A stretch of 64,000 nt of DNA, taken from contig NZ_CP124614.1 of NCBI RefSeq assembly GCF_029958905.1, positions 1,984,001 through 2,048,000 of the forward strand, in the 5' to 3' direction. Numbering within the stretch: position 1 is the first letter of the stretch; the number at the start of each line of letters is the position of its first letter. Under the pieces are notes generated by a model. That model saw only the letters and a list, made by a program, of their open reading frames with translations, ran no database searches and was not told the origin of the DNA. The position numbers were made by a program, and so were the translations under genes. Source of the stretch: Vibrio sp. YMD68 (GTDB taxonomy: Bacteria > Pseudomonadota > Gammaproteobacteria > Enterobacterales > Vibrionaceae). Shown in pieces: positions 42,413 through 51,320 of the stretch.

Positions 42413-43609
42413 ATGTCAAAGGGGAAACAGACCCAGCTCATCACCGCTGGGCGAGATAAGAAATGGACCAATGGTGTGGTTAACCCTCCGGTACAACGTG
42501 CATCAACCATCGTATTTGATACCGTTGCTGAAAAAAATGCGGCAACATTGAACAGAGCGAATAAAACGCTTTTCTACGGACGCCGAGGAACAAATACACA
42601 CTTTGCGTTCCAAGATGCAATGACAAAACTAGAAGGTGGTGCGGGATGCGCACTTTATCCTTGTGGAACCGCCGCAATATCAAACGCCATTTTATCGTTT
42701 GTTGAAACTGGCGATCACATTTTGATGGTCGACACTTGCTACGAACCGACTCGTGATTTTTGTAATACTATTATGAAAAAAATGGGCGTTGAAACCACCT
42801 ACTACAACCCACTTATCGGTGAAGGTATTCGCGATCTTATTCAGCCAAATACCAAGATATTGTTTACCGAGTCCCCAGGTTCTGTAACGATGGAAATTCA
42901 AGATATACCCACGTTATCGCGCATTGCACACAAGCACGATATCATCGTTATGCTCGATAATACTTGGGCAGCGGGTGTTAACTTCTCGCCGTTTGAATAC
43001 GGTGTCGATATTTCCATACAAGCGGCGACTAAATACATCGTTGGGCATTCCGATGTCATGTTAGGGACCGCAGTCGCGAATGAAAAGCACTGGCCTCAAC
43101 TTAGAGAGCAAAGTTATTTGATGGGCCAATGCGTGTCACCGGACGACGCTTACTTGGCACTACGAGGGATACGGACACTGGATGTTCGTTTGCGACAGCA
43201 CGCTGAAAATAGCTTGACCATCGCCAAATGGTTAGAAAGTCACCCTGACGTCGATCATGTCCGTCATCCGGCGCTTGCTTCCTGCCCTGGCCATGAGTTC
43301 TTTGAAAGAGATTTCACTGGCGGTAACGGCCTGTTCTCTTTTGTTCTAAAAGAGTCTCACCCTAAGGCAACCACAGAACTGCTCGATGGAATGCGTCATT
43401 TCAGCATGGGATATTCATGGGGTGGGTTTGAAAGCCTGATTTTAGCGAACGAACCTAGAAGCTTTAACAGTTTACGTACCGTTGCGAACCCAAACTTTGA
43501 AGGGACTTTGATTCGTATTCATGTGGGCCTTGAAAACGTAGATGATTTGATTGACGATCTAAAATCTGGCCTCGAGCGCTACAAGCAAGCAGTGGCGTCA
43601 GCTCAATAA
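42413..43609 (+). CDS. metC: Cystathionine beta-lyase
   Basis: A 398-residue PLP enzyme of the Cys/Met metabolism family that cleaves cystathionine to homocysteine, pyruvate and ammonia in methionine biosynthesis. The PLP lysine is Lys207 in QAATKYIVGHSD, with YGRRGTNTHFAFQDAM and LYPCGTAAISN around the phosphate loop and DNTWAAG before the lysine. The gamma-synthase/gamma-lyase-like alternatives are less likely because the sequence keeps the metC pattern (EPGSVTMEIQDI reads as ESPGSVTMEIQDI). AAGGAACTGAT precedes the ATG. Followed by an 18-nt repeat. Confidence 0.9.
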   Translation: MSKGKQTQLITAGRDKKWTNGVVNPPVQRASTIVFDTVAEKNAATLNRANKTLFYGRRGTNTHFAFQDAMTKLEGGAGCALYPCGTAAISNAILSFVETGDHILMVDTCYEPTRDFCNTIMKKMGVETTYYNPLIGEGIRDLIQPNTKILFTESPGSVTMEIQDIPTLSRIAHKHDIIVMLDNTWAAGVNFSPFEYGVDISIQAATKYIVGHSDVMLGTAVANEKHWPQLREQSYLMGQCVSPDDAYLALRGIRTLDVRLRQHAENSLTIAKWLESHPDVDHVRHPALASCPGHEFFERDFTGGNGLFSFVLKESHPKATTELLDGMRHFSMGYSWGGFESLILANEPRSFNSLRTVANPNFEGTLIRIHVGLENVDDLIDDLKSGLERYKQAVASAQ

Positions 43610-43615
43610 TCTAAA

Positions 43616-43651
43616 CTTTGCTCCACTTGCAAGCTTTGATCCACTTGCAAG
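43616..43651. repeat. 18-nt direct repeat after metC
   Basis: Two copies of ctttg(c/a)tccacttgcaag start at 43616 and 43634 and a partial third follows. The array begins six bases after the metC stop codon. Confidence 0.88.
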
Positions 43652-43677
43652 CTCTGAGCTGCGGAATCGAAGAATGT

Positions 43678-43708
43678 GCCTTTCGACTCGTTAATTCAGT
43701 CGAAAGGC
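43678..43708. terminator. 11-bp hairpin between metC and tag
   Basis: GCCTTTCGACT (43678-43688) and AGTCGAAAGGC (43698-43708) pair perfectly around a 9-base loop, between convergent metC and tag. No long T-run follows on either strand, but the stem is strong enough to act as a shared 3' end. Confidence 0.6.
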
Positions 43709-43784
43709 TAAAATTGCCAATGTCTGTGTTTCTTCCTCATCCTATATCGCCTGTTGTTTACCACTTGTTGTCTTTCAGTGATGG

Positions 43785-44345
43785 CTAACGCTGATATTGG
43801 GGGCAATCAATAAGATGATCGTTGACCATTCCCATCGCTTGCATAAATGCATAACAGATCGTTTCGCCAACAAATTTAAAACCATTCTTTTTTAGAAATT
43901 TGCTCATGGCTGTCGATTCTGCGGTGAAAGCGGGCACTTGATCCACGGATGTCCACCCATTGACTCGTGGCTGACCTTCTACAAACTGCCAAAGTGCGTT
44001 TGATAATGAGCCATATTCCTGCTGCAGTTTCATTGTGGCGCGTGCATTATTGTAAACCGATGCTATTTTTCCTTTATGTCTCACGACGTCATAGCTTTCA
44101 ATAATCCTTGCTACATTCGATTCGTCTAGCTCGGCAAGTTTTTGTATGTCGTAGTTTAGAAAAGCAGAACGATAGCCTTCCCTCTTTTTCAAAATGGTGA
44201 TCCAACTCAACCCGGCTTGTGCACCTTCCAGCGTAATAAACTCAAAAAGAACGCGATCGTCATACACAGGGCGTCCCCATTCTTCATCATGGTACGCCTT
44301 TTCCAAAGGATGGTTCAGTGCCCAAGCACACGTTTCATTTGCCAT
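43785..44345 (-). CDS. tag: DNA-3-methyladenine glycosylase I
   Basis: A 186-residue DNA repair enzyme that removes 3-methyladenine. The Tag signature is complete: zinc ligands Cys6 (CAWA), His19 (YHDEEWG) near the N-terminus and HLIDC (His and Cys) at the C-terminus, the catalytic Glu in FEFITLEGAQAGLSW, and WITILKKREGYR. The length equals the family standard. GGAGAAGGAGAAA precedes the ATG. Convergent with metC. Confidence 0.95.
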   Translation of the reverse strand: MANETCAWALNHPLEKAYHDEEWGRPVYDDRVLFEFITLEGAQAGLSWITILKKREGYRSAFLNYDIQKLAELDESNVARIIESYDVVRHKGKIASVYNNARATMKLQQEYGSLSNALWQFVEGQPRVNGWTSVDQVPAFTAESTAMSKFLKKNGFKFVGETICYAFMQAMGMVNDHLIDCPQYQR

Positions 44346-44365
44346 TACTCTTTCTCCTTCTCCTT

Positions 44366-44389
44366 AAAGCAACAAAGCAATAAAGCAAT
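44366..44389. repeat. 8-nt tandem repeat upstream of tag
   Basis: Three copies of aaagcaa(c/t) start at 44366, 44374 and 44382, between tag and the RND pump gene. It lies in the tag 5' region. Confidence 0.6.
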
Positions 44390-44463
44390 GCCCCTGAAAT
44401 ATCAGAGGCATTGAGTGTCTATATGTCTTTTCTAGGGTGAATCAATCCACCCATTAGTAACCG

Positions 44464-47400
44464 TTAAATCTTGTTCGGTATTTTGAGTCCATGAAAGAGT
44501 CGATACAGCACAGGCACTACGATAAGCGTCAATACGGTTGCAAACCCTAAGCCAAACATAATTGTGACGGCCATCGGTTTAAAGAAGATATCAGGCAACA
44601 ATGGAACCATACCCAAGATCGTCGTGACCGCTGCCATGCAAACAGGTCGCACACGGCTAAGGGCCGCGTCTACCACAGCAACGTAAGGCTCTTTTCCTGT
44701 GCGCATTTCTATTTCAATTTGATCAAGCAATACAATCCCGTTTTTCAACAGCATACCGGACAGACTCAAGAACCCAAGCAGCGCCATAAAACCAAAAGGG
44801 GTATTCAAGGCGAGCAAGCCCGTTGTTACCCCTATGATCGCTAACGGTACAGTAAGCCAAACAATCAACGGCTCTTTCACTGAGTTAAATAGGAAGACCG
44901 TGATAAGGAACATAAACAAGTAGCCCAATGGCATCGTGGTAAACAATGACTCTTGCGCATCACGAGAAGATTCATATTCCCCACCCCACTCTAGAAAATA
45001 CCCTGGCGGCATATCTATCGCTTCAATTTGTGGCATTAACCTTTTTTGTAACGTAGACGCCGTCTCTTCACCTAGAATGTCTGGGTCGGCCATCACAGTA
45101 AGGACACGCTTACGGTTTTTGCGCACTATGATTGGGTCTTCCCAACGTAGCTCATACCCAAGTGTGATTTGCTGTAAAGGAATGTATTCACTGAGTACAG
45201 GGCTCCACATTTTCATGCCTTCAATATTACGAATATCAACCCGTTCATCTTCCGGCAATCGGGTCACTATCGGCATTAGCGTCGTGCCATCTCGATAAAC
45301 CCCGACAGACTTACCTGAAAACGACATGGACAAGAAATCGTCAACATCCGATTTTGTGATACCGTAACGTCGAGCCTGGCTTTCGTTAAATTGAGGCTCT
45401 AAGACTTTTGTTCGCTCACGCCAATCGTGACGTACATTGGTTGCATTTGGGTCGGCAGACATAATCTCTGAAACCTGCGCCGCCAGCCCTCTTAGAATAG
45501 TCGGATCTGACCCCACTATTCGCGCTTCAATTTTCGCGCCACCACCAGGACCGAGTTCTATCTGCTTGAGCTTGTAACTGATTTCTGGGAAATCAGACTC
45601 AACATACTGACGGAACGCTTCCATAAGATTGTGCAAGGCTTCGTAATCATCAACACGAGTGGTGATTTCTCCATAACCTGCGTAACTTTTCTCTGGTGCA
45701 TAAGTCAGCATGAAACGCTGTAAACCTTTACCCGCTGTGGTCGTCACATGTTCAACATGATCTTGCTCTGATAGCCAAGACTCTAAAACCTTGAGCTTGG
45801 TATTGGTGGCGCGGATATCCGTACCTTCAGGTAACCAAATGTCAGCTTGAAACATCGGAGTCGTTGATGAAGGGAAGAAGGATTGCTTCACCATGGTGAA
45901 ACCATAAAGGCTAACACCTAACCCCACAACCAATACAATCACAGTTAACCAAGCGCGATTCATACAAAACTCTAGGAAGTTTTTGTAGGCAACAAACACA
46001 ACCCCATTGTATGGATCACTGTTCTCATCGCCCTCTGGAAGCTTTTGCCCTTTGAAAAACATATCAGCAAAAAACGGCGTCAGTGAAATAGCGGTAAACC
46101 AACTGAGCATCAACGAGATCAGCAACACCGTGAACAGGGTGCCACAATATTCGCCAGTGGCATCTTCAGAAAGCCCAATCGGCGCGAATGCCGTCACCGC
46201 GATAATAGTAGCACCGAGTAGTGGCCATTTCGTCTGTGTAACAATATCAGTGGCGGCTTGGGTGCGGGTTCGTCCTTTTTGGGTGCCGATGAGTATTCCT
46301 TCAACCACCACAATGGCATTGTCCACCAGCATCCCTAGCGCAATCACCAACGCACCCAATGAGATACGTTGCAAATCGATCTTGAAATACTGCATGAATA
46401 TAAAGGTGCCGAAGACGGTCAGTAAGAGAATCAGACCAATCAATAACCCGGACCTTAAGCCCATAAAAAACAACAGCACGATGATGACGATCGCAACCGC
46501 TTGGCCAAGACTGACAACAAACCCACTTACCGATTTGTCCACTTCCTTGGGTTGACTGTATATCTCTGCTATCTGCACGCCAACAGGCTGCTGGTACTTT
46601 AACTCGGCTAAGCGCCGATCAAACCGTTCACCGACTTCAACCACGTTAACACCGGTTGCAAAAGAAACACCAATATTAAGCGCGACATCGCCGTTATAGT
46701 TAATAATATTACTCGGTACTTCCTGGTAACCACGGGTGATTTTGGCAACATCACGTAAATAAATAAGCCCTGAAGCGCCATTTTCATTAATGATTAAATC
46801 ACCAAGTTGCTCAACATTTTCGAACTCGCCCGTAGGATGAATTCGAATGTATTCATCGCCGATTCTTATAGCACCTGCATCCGACACTAGGTTCTGTGTT
46901 GAAAGTAAGTTGAATACCGTTGCCGGCGCCAAGCCAAGGCTACTCATTCGAGTCATCGATATTTCAATGAATACCTGCTCTTGCTGTTGCCCAGAGACGG
47001 AGATTTTGCTCACGCCATCAACTAACTCTAGCTCTCGTCTTAGGTAATCTACATAATCCAGCAGCTCTTTATAACCGTACCCATCCCCTGTCACCGCGAG
47101 CAAAATACCGTAAACGTCACCAAAGTCATCGATGACTTTAGGAGCGCCCACCCCTGGTGGTAATGACCCTTGCAGATCATTGACCTTTCGACGCAACTCA
47201 TCCCAGATCTGCGGCAAGTCATCTGGGCCATAATTGTTCTTCATCGTCACCGTTATTTGTGACAACCCTCGGCTGGAAATCGAATTAACTTCATCCACAT
47301 AAGTAAGCTGTTGAATGGCTTTCTCTAAAGGATAAGTCACCTCTTCTTCGACTTGCTGAGGAGTCGCACCTGCATACTGAGTCACGACCATAGCGTCTTT

Positions 47401-47574
47401 GATCGTAAAGGCAGGATCTTCAAGACGACCTAACCCAAAAAAGGCAGACACGCCTCCAATCAAAAAGATCAGTGAAATCATCCAGCTGATGACTTTATTC
47501 TTGATAAAATAAACCGCGATTCCTTTTTCTTCTTCATTCGTTTGGTCGGGTATCGCTTGCTTCAAATCACTCAT
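44464..47574 (-). CDS. RND-family efflux pump inner-membrane transporter
   Basis: A 1036-residue RND transporter with the usual two sets of six helices and large periplasmic loops. The proton-relay region is visible in LGMLVDNAIVVVEG, with GDVYG and the GLG-type hinges also present. By layout it belongs to the hydrophobe/amphiphile efflux class and closely resembles VmeV-type Vibrio pumps and Pseudomonas TriC, which work with two adaptor proteins. The start overlaps the upstream adaptor by eight bases. No outer-membrane channel gene is present, so a TolC encoded elsewhere is needed. Substrates cannot be told from sequence; no local regulator gene is seen. Confidence 0.92.
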   Translation of the reverse strand: MSDLKQAIPDQTNEEEKGIAVYFIKNKVISWMISLIFLIGGVSAFFGLGRLEDPAFTIKDAMVVTQYAGATPQQVEEEVTYPLEKAIQQLTYVDEVNSISSRGLSQITVTMKNNYGPDDLPQIWDELRRKVNDLQGSLPPGVGAPKVIDDFGDVYGILLAVTGDGYGYKELLDYVDYLRRELELVDGVSKISVSGQQQEQVFIEISMTRMSSLGLAPATVFNLLSTQNLVSDAGAIRIGDEYIRIHPTGEFENVEQLGDLIINENGASGLIYLRDVAKITRGYQEVPSNIINYNGDVALNIGVSFATGVNVVEVGERFDRRLAELKYQQPVGVQIAEIYSQPKEVDKSVSGFVVSLGQAVAIVIIVLLFFMGLRSGLLIGLILLLTVFGTFIFMQYFKIDLQRISLGALVIALGMLVDNAIVVVEGILIGTQKGRTRTQAATDIVTQTKWPLLGATIIAVTAFAPIGLSEDATGEYCGTLFTVLLISLMLSWFTAISLTPFFADMFFKGQKLPEGDENSDPYNGVVFVAYKNFLEFCMNRAWLTVIVLVVGLGVSLYGFTMVKQSFFPSSTTPMFQADIWLPEGTDIRATNTKLKVLESWLSEQDHVEHVTTTAGKGLQRFMLTYAPEKSYAGYGEITTRVDDYEALHNLMEAFRQYVESDFPEISYKLKQIELGPGGGAKIEARIVGSDPTILRGLAAQVSEIMSADPNATNVRHDWRERTKVLEPQFNESQARRYGITKSDVDDFLSMSFSGKSVGVYRDGTTLMPIVTRLPEDERVDIRNIEGMKMWSPVLSEYIPLQQITLGYELRWEDPIIVRKNRKRVLTVMADPDILGEETASTLQKRLMPQIEAIDMPPGYFLEWGGEYESSRDAQESLFTTMPLGYLFMFLITVFLFNSVKEPLIVWLTVPLAIIGVTTGLLALNTPFGFMALLGFLSLSGMLLKNGIVLLDQIEIEMRTGKEPYVAVVDAALSRVRPVCMAAVTTILGMVPLLPDIFFKPMAVTIMFGLGFATVLTLIVVPVLYRLFHGLKIPNKI

Positions 47575-48655
47575 TAAATGCTACCTCTGAAATCACGTTC
47601 ACTTTCATTCCCTCTCGCAATTTAGAAAGTCCTGCAACAACGACGACGTTAGTTTTGTCTAGCCCATCGAGTACTTTAAATGAGTTTTGCGATGCTTTGC
47701 CTAATGTGACTTTTTGTTTTGTTACCGTATTGTCACTTTGTAAAATCCACACGTATTTATTGTCTCTTTCTAAGGCATCCCCATCCCCATTAAAGATCGC
47801 TTCTACAGGGACAGAAGCCCCGACGCTGATACTATGCCCAAGGCCCTCACCCATGGCGGCAACTTCAACAGCCATACCGTCGAGGATATATTCGCTTTCT
47901 GGCATCGGCATAGACAATGTGGCAGTGAATGTACCTGTTGCCGGATCCGGCTCGGTGGTAAATTCTTTTACTGATGCCTCATATTCATTGCCACTAGGCA
48001 CTCTGACGACCGTTTGAATCGACTCTACAACCTGGCGAGTTGGCGCATTGACGTAAAGCCTATCTGGTAACTGTATGAGTATCTCTACTGTTTCAACACT
48101 GTGTATGTTGACAATGTGCTGCCCAACTTGAACATTTTCAAATTGGTCAGTATTAACTCGAGAAATAACGCCATCAACAGGGGCTTTAAGCTGGGTGAAC
48201 GACAGTCTTAATTTCGCCAACTCTAATTCGGCCAAGGCTATTTGTCTTTGCGCCGCAATCTCATCAAATTGTGACTTAGCCAAAAGCCCTTTGTTAACGA
48301 GGGGTTTGGAACGATTAAACTGATTATTCACAACGGTAAATCGAGCCTGAGCGTTGTCGACATCAAGCTGATAATCGGTGGGATCTAGCCTAGCAATCAA
48401 TTGCCCTTTCTTAACTCGGTCCCCTTCTTTTACGCTTAACTGGCTGATTTCGCCTGATACTCGAAAGCTCAAATGAGAGCGCTCTGCCGCATTTGCCACA
48501 GCGGGGAAGTAAAGCGATTCTGTCACTTCAGAAATCGATAGATCAGCAACCCTAACGTTAAGAGGAGCCATTTCAGTCTTTACAACGGTATCTTTACATC
48601 CCACCAAAACGATACTGAATGCGAACAAGCCAACTGTTTTCCATTGTTTCATCAT
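47567..48655 (-). CDS. RND periplasmic adaptor lipoprotein (second adaptor)
   Basis: A 362-residue membrane-fusion protein. A signal peptide with lipobox LVGC (Cys20) gives a lipid anchor. The biotinyl-lipoyl halves, alpha-hairpin (about 90-165) and beta-barrel follow, with typical segments RVSGEISQLSVKEGDRVKKG and LKAPVDGVISRV. It is the adaptor directly upstream of, and overlapping by eight bases, the RND transporter gene. Its start touches the stop of the first adaptor (TAATG). Confidence 0.9.
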   Translation of the reverse strand: MMKQWKTVGLFAFSIVLVGCKDTVVKTEMAPLNVRVADLSISEVTESLYFPAVANAAERSHLSFRVSGEISQLSVKEGDRVKKGQLIARLDPTDYQLDVDNAQARFTVVNNQFNRSKPLVNKGLLAKSQFDEIAAQRQIALAELELAKLRLSFTQLKAPVDGVISRVNTDQFENVQVGQHIVNIHSVETVEILIQLPDRLYVNAPTRQVVESIQTVVRVPSGNEYEASVKEFTTEPDPATGTFTATLSMPMPESEYILDGMAVEVAAMGEGLGHSISVGASVPVEAIFNGDGDALERDNKYVWILQSDNTVTKQKVTLGKASQNSFKVLDGLDKTNVVVVAGLSKLREGMKVNVISEVAFNE

Positions 48656-49686
48656 TACAGCCCTCTCTCCTTAACCCACTCTCGGACTTTGATGCCACTT
48701 TCAATGCCACCAACGCCAGATACGATGATTTGATCACCATCATTTAAGCCAGAGAGTACTTCTCGCTTATCATTCACTTCAACCGTTGCTTTCTCTGTTA
48801 GACCCGATGGTGTAACACGCCATACTCGTGTTTTTCCATCTTCTTCAAACAGTGCAGATGATGGGATTCGGGTAGATTGACCCGCATCAACGATGGCTCG
48901 GACACGGCCTGCCATTCCAGGAAGAATACCGACATCCTTTGGCCGTTCCATCACCATCGTCACTTTATAAGCCCCCGTGTTCCGGTCTGCTTCTGTGTCT
49001 ATTTCTTGAAAGAGAAGCGGATAACTCGTGTCGGGGAAAGCATCAAACGTCATGGTGACACTAGGGTTAAGATCTTGCGAAAAACGGTTCAACAGATGAT
49101 CAGGTAACTGAAACACCACTTTCAGCAACTGGTTCGTTTGAATGTTCATTACCCCTGTTTTCTCGCTCACAAATTCAAAGTTTTGAGCTGGGGAAAGTGA
49201 AATGGTGCCGTCATAGGGCGCGATCAGTGTAGTGTATCTAAGATTTGCTTTCGCTTGAGAGAGGATAGCTCGCGCAGAATTGTGATTCGCTTTGGCTTGG
49301 TCAAAGTCTTGTTCTGACACTACTTTATCAATATGCAACTTTTTGTAACGTTCAAACTGCACGTCAGCCAACATGAAATTGGCTTGGGCTTGCTTGGCCA
49401 GTAAGGCGTATTCATCTGGGTTTAAAGCCGCTAACTGCTCACCTTTTTTGACATTTTGCCCGGCAGTTACATCAATCGATTGCAGTTGGCCAGGAACCCT
49501 AAAAGTCAATATCGCTTTATCACCCGCTTCGGTTGTCGCGGGGAAAGTGCGTTCAAACTGGTTATTACCAACCGATACTGTGAATAATTTTGCAGGCCGT
49601 GATTCCGGCTCAGGTACAGGAGGAAGATCTTTACCACAACCACTTAAGATTGCGCTAAAGACAATGAGATAAATATACTTTGCCAT
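48655..49686 (-). CDS. RND periplasmic adaptor lipoprotein (first adaptor)
   Basis: A 343-residue membrane-fusion protein with lipobox LSGC (Cys17 from the ATG at 49686; a GTG three codons earlier is possible). The core repeats the adaptor pattern: RVPGQLQSIDVTAGQNVKKG, hairpin helices and LIAPYDGTISLS. It differs enough from the next adaptor to be a distinct subunit rather than a recent copy. First gene of a three-gene pump operon. Confidence 0.9.
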   Translation of the reverse strand: MAKYIYLIVFSAILSGCGKDLPPVPEPESRPAKLFTVSVGNNQFERTFPATTEAGDKAILTFRVPGQLQSIDVTAGQNVKKGEQLAALNPDEYALLAKQAQANFMLADVQFERYKKLHIDKVVSEQDFDQAKANHNSARAILSQAKANLRYTTLIAPYDGTISLSPAQNFEFVSEKTGVMNIQTNQLLKVVFQLPDHLLNRFSQDLNPSVTMTFDAFPDTSYPLLFQEIDTEADRNTGAYKVTMVMERPKDVGILPGMAGRVRAIVDAGQSTRIPSSALFEEDGKTRVWRVTPSGLTEKATVEVNDKREVLSGLNDGDQIIVSGVGGIESGIKVREWVKERGL

Positions 49687-49783
49687 GTGTAGCACCCAAC
49701 AGAATCATTTAGTTACAAAGATAGTTGAATACCCTGATGGATACCAGTGAATAATCGGTTAATTCATTGAAATCAAATGAGTA

Positions 49784-49808
49784 GAGAGTGGTATTTGATG
49801 CCACTCTC
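49784..49808 (-). terminator. Hairpin downstream of pspC
   Basis: GAGAGTGG (49784-49791) and CCACTCTC (49801-49808) form an 8-bp perfect stem just after the pspC stop. The following minus-strand bases are only moderately T-rich, so it is a moderate terminator. Confidence 0.6.
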
Positions 49809-49816
49809 ATTATTGA

Positions 49817-50206
49817 TTAAAGATTTTTAAACTCGCGGTTGACTTTAAACGCATCAGAGGTGACGTAGGCCTCCATTTTTCCTAATTTCCCTCCCAGTGT
49901 ATCAAAATCACTTTCTAACGTTTTTAGCAGTTCACTGGCACTCTTGCCTTGTTGCCAAGGCTTACTTTTTAGCTTGTGCTCTTGTTGAGTTTTGATGTCT
50001 TGAGAATAATTCACCGGCTGTTTCTCAATCATCAGTGTCATCGCGACATAAGCCAGGAGAACCAGAAATCCAGCACCAAGTAATGCCGCAGATATGACTA
50101 GGATTCGAATCAACCAAACCTCGACACTGAAGTAGTTCGCTAAACCAGCACAAACGCCGGTCAGTTTACTATTTTGAACATCTCTGTAGAGTTCGCGTTT
50201 AGTCAT
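49817..50206 (-). CDS. pspC: Phage shock protein C
   Basis: A 129-residue inner-membrane protein of the Psp envelope-stress response. The PspC domain begins at ELYRDVQNSKLTGVCAGLANYF with a membrane helix (about 40-65), followed by a soluble tail. PspC with PspB senses secretin mislocalisation and proton-motive-force stress and relieves PspA inhibition of PspF. The ATG at 50206 is chosen for GGAGATCATCTT before it. It overlaps pspB by eight bases. Confidence 0.93.
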   Translation of the reverse strand: MTKRELYRDVQNSKLTGVCAGLANYFSVEVWLIRILVISAALLGAGFLVLLAYVAMTLMIEKQPVNYSQDIKTQQEHKLKSKPWQQGKSASELLKTLESDFDTLGGKLGKMEAYVTSDAFKVNREFKNL

Positions 50207-50432
50207 AAGATGATCTCCAATTGGGGGACTCAGCATCTAGAATTCTCTCTAACGTCACCACTCTAGATTGCAGCTTTTCTGCTTGCTCTGACAAATGGTG
50301 GATCCGTTGGTTATCTTCTTTGGATAACCCATTACCGGAATGACGTTTTGCTCGATAATGTAAAAATAACCATAAGGGAGCCACAAAGATTAAAAAAACC
50401 ATCAATGGCCCAGCGATCAAAAACGATGACAT
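50199..50432 (-). CDS. pspB: Phage shock protein B
   Basis: A 77-residue inner-membrane protein. One TM helix (about 4-27) with FLIFVAPLWLFLHYRAKR, followed by a short coiled coil (LSEQAEKLQSRVVTLERIL). It is the partner of PspC in stress signalling. It starts nine bases after the pspA stop and overlaps pspC. Confidence 0.93.
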   Translation of the reverse strand: MSSFLIAGPLMVFLIFVAPLWLFLHYRAKRHSGNGLSKEDNQRIHHLSEQAEKLQSRVVTLERILDAESPNWRSSYD

Positions 50433-50441
50433 AGAACTCTC

Positions 50442-51110
50442 CTATCCTTTATCTTTCATTTGCTGCTTTAATTTCGCCAGCTCTTGTTCAATTTCATCTT
50501 GCGCTTGGAGCTCGGCAAATTCCTGATCTAAGGATTTTGCATTACCACTCTTGGCATACACATCCGCTTCCGCTTCCAGTTCATCCACTTTACGTGAATA
50601 CTGCTCAAACTTCGCCATAGCTTCATGAGTACGACTAGTATGAAGATGCTTTTGGACATCACGTCGGCTGGTTGCTGTTTGGTTTCGAATCGCCAGTGTT
50701 TGTTGCTTAGCTCGCGTTTCAATGATCTTGCTCTCTAATTTACTTACCTCACCGCTAAGCTTTTCAATCGTATCTTCCACCAATACGTTTTCAGCTTGCA
50801 GCCCTTTGAGGATCTCGATGAGTTTTTGCTTCTCGATCAATGCCGCTCTCGCTAACTCTTCGCGCTGCTTGGTAATGGCGAGTGTTGCTTTTTGCTGCCA
50901 ACCTTCAATCTGGTCTTCCATTGATTCAATTTTACGGCTCAGATCTTTTTTATCGGCCAACGCTTTCGCGGAGTTGGTTCTTACTTCAACCAGTGTATCT
51001 TCCATTTCCTGTATGATAAGTCGAATCATCTTTTCTGGATCCTCTGCCTTATCAAGTAGAGAACTAATATTTGAGTTTACGATATCTGCAAAACGAGAAA
51101 AAACACCCAT
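50442..51110 (-). CDS. pspA: Phage shock protein A
   Basis: A 222-residue coiled-coil protein of the PspA/IM30 family. The N-terminal amphipathic helix MGVFSRFADIVNSNISSLLD precedes long coiled coils with heptads. It coats and protects the inner membrane under stress and binds the activator PspF to hold it inactive. The ATG at 51110 has TTAGGAG upstream; a longer in-frame opening (24 codons) has no site. Transcribed from the sigma-54 promoter at 51182-51197. Confidence 0.95.
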   Translation of the reverse strand: MGVFSRFADIVNSNISSLLDKAEDPEKMIRLIIQEMEDTLVEVRTNSAKALADKKDLSRKIESMEDQIEGWQQKATLAITKQREELARAALIEKQKLIEILKGLQAENVLVEDTIEKLSGEVSKLESKIIETRAKQQTLAIRNQTATSRRDVQKHLHTSRTHEAMAKFEQYSRKVDELEAEADVYAKSGNAKSLDQEFAELQAQDEIEQELAKLKQQMKDKG

Positions 51111-51181
51111 GATATATCTCCTAATTAACGGTAACGATGCGCGGTATATGCGCTGACATTCTTGATGTATGAAAAGAAACA

Positions 51182-51197
51182 ATCAAGATGCATGCCA
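51182..51197 (-). promoter_or_regulatory. Predicted sigma-54 promoter of pspABC
   Basis: On the minus strand TGGCATG-CATC-TTGAT matches the -24/-12 consensus TGGCAYR-N4-TTGCW with one departure (GA for GC at -12). The start site would be about 60 bases before pspA. The divergent pspF upstream of it encodes the sigma-54 activator, which supports the call. Confidence 0.7.
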
Positions 51198-51320
51198 ATT
51201 TTTAAATCTTTATAATCATACACTTATATTATCCGTCATTAGCCACCACTCTGTGTTATGATGAAATTAACCTACTATTGGTATTTTTAACCAGTTCGTT
51301 CTTAACATGGAGTCGACATC

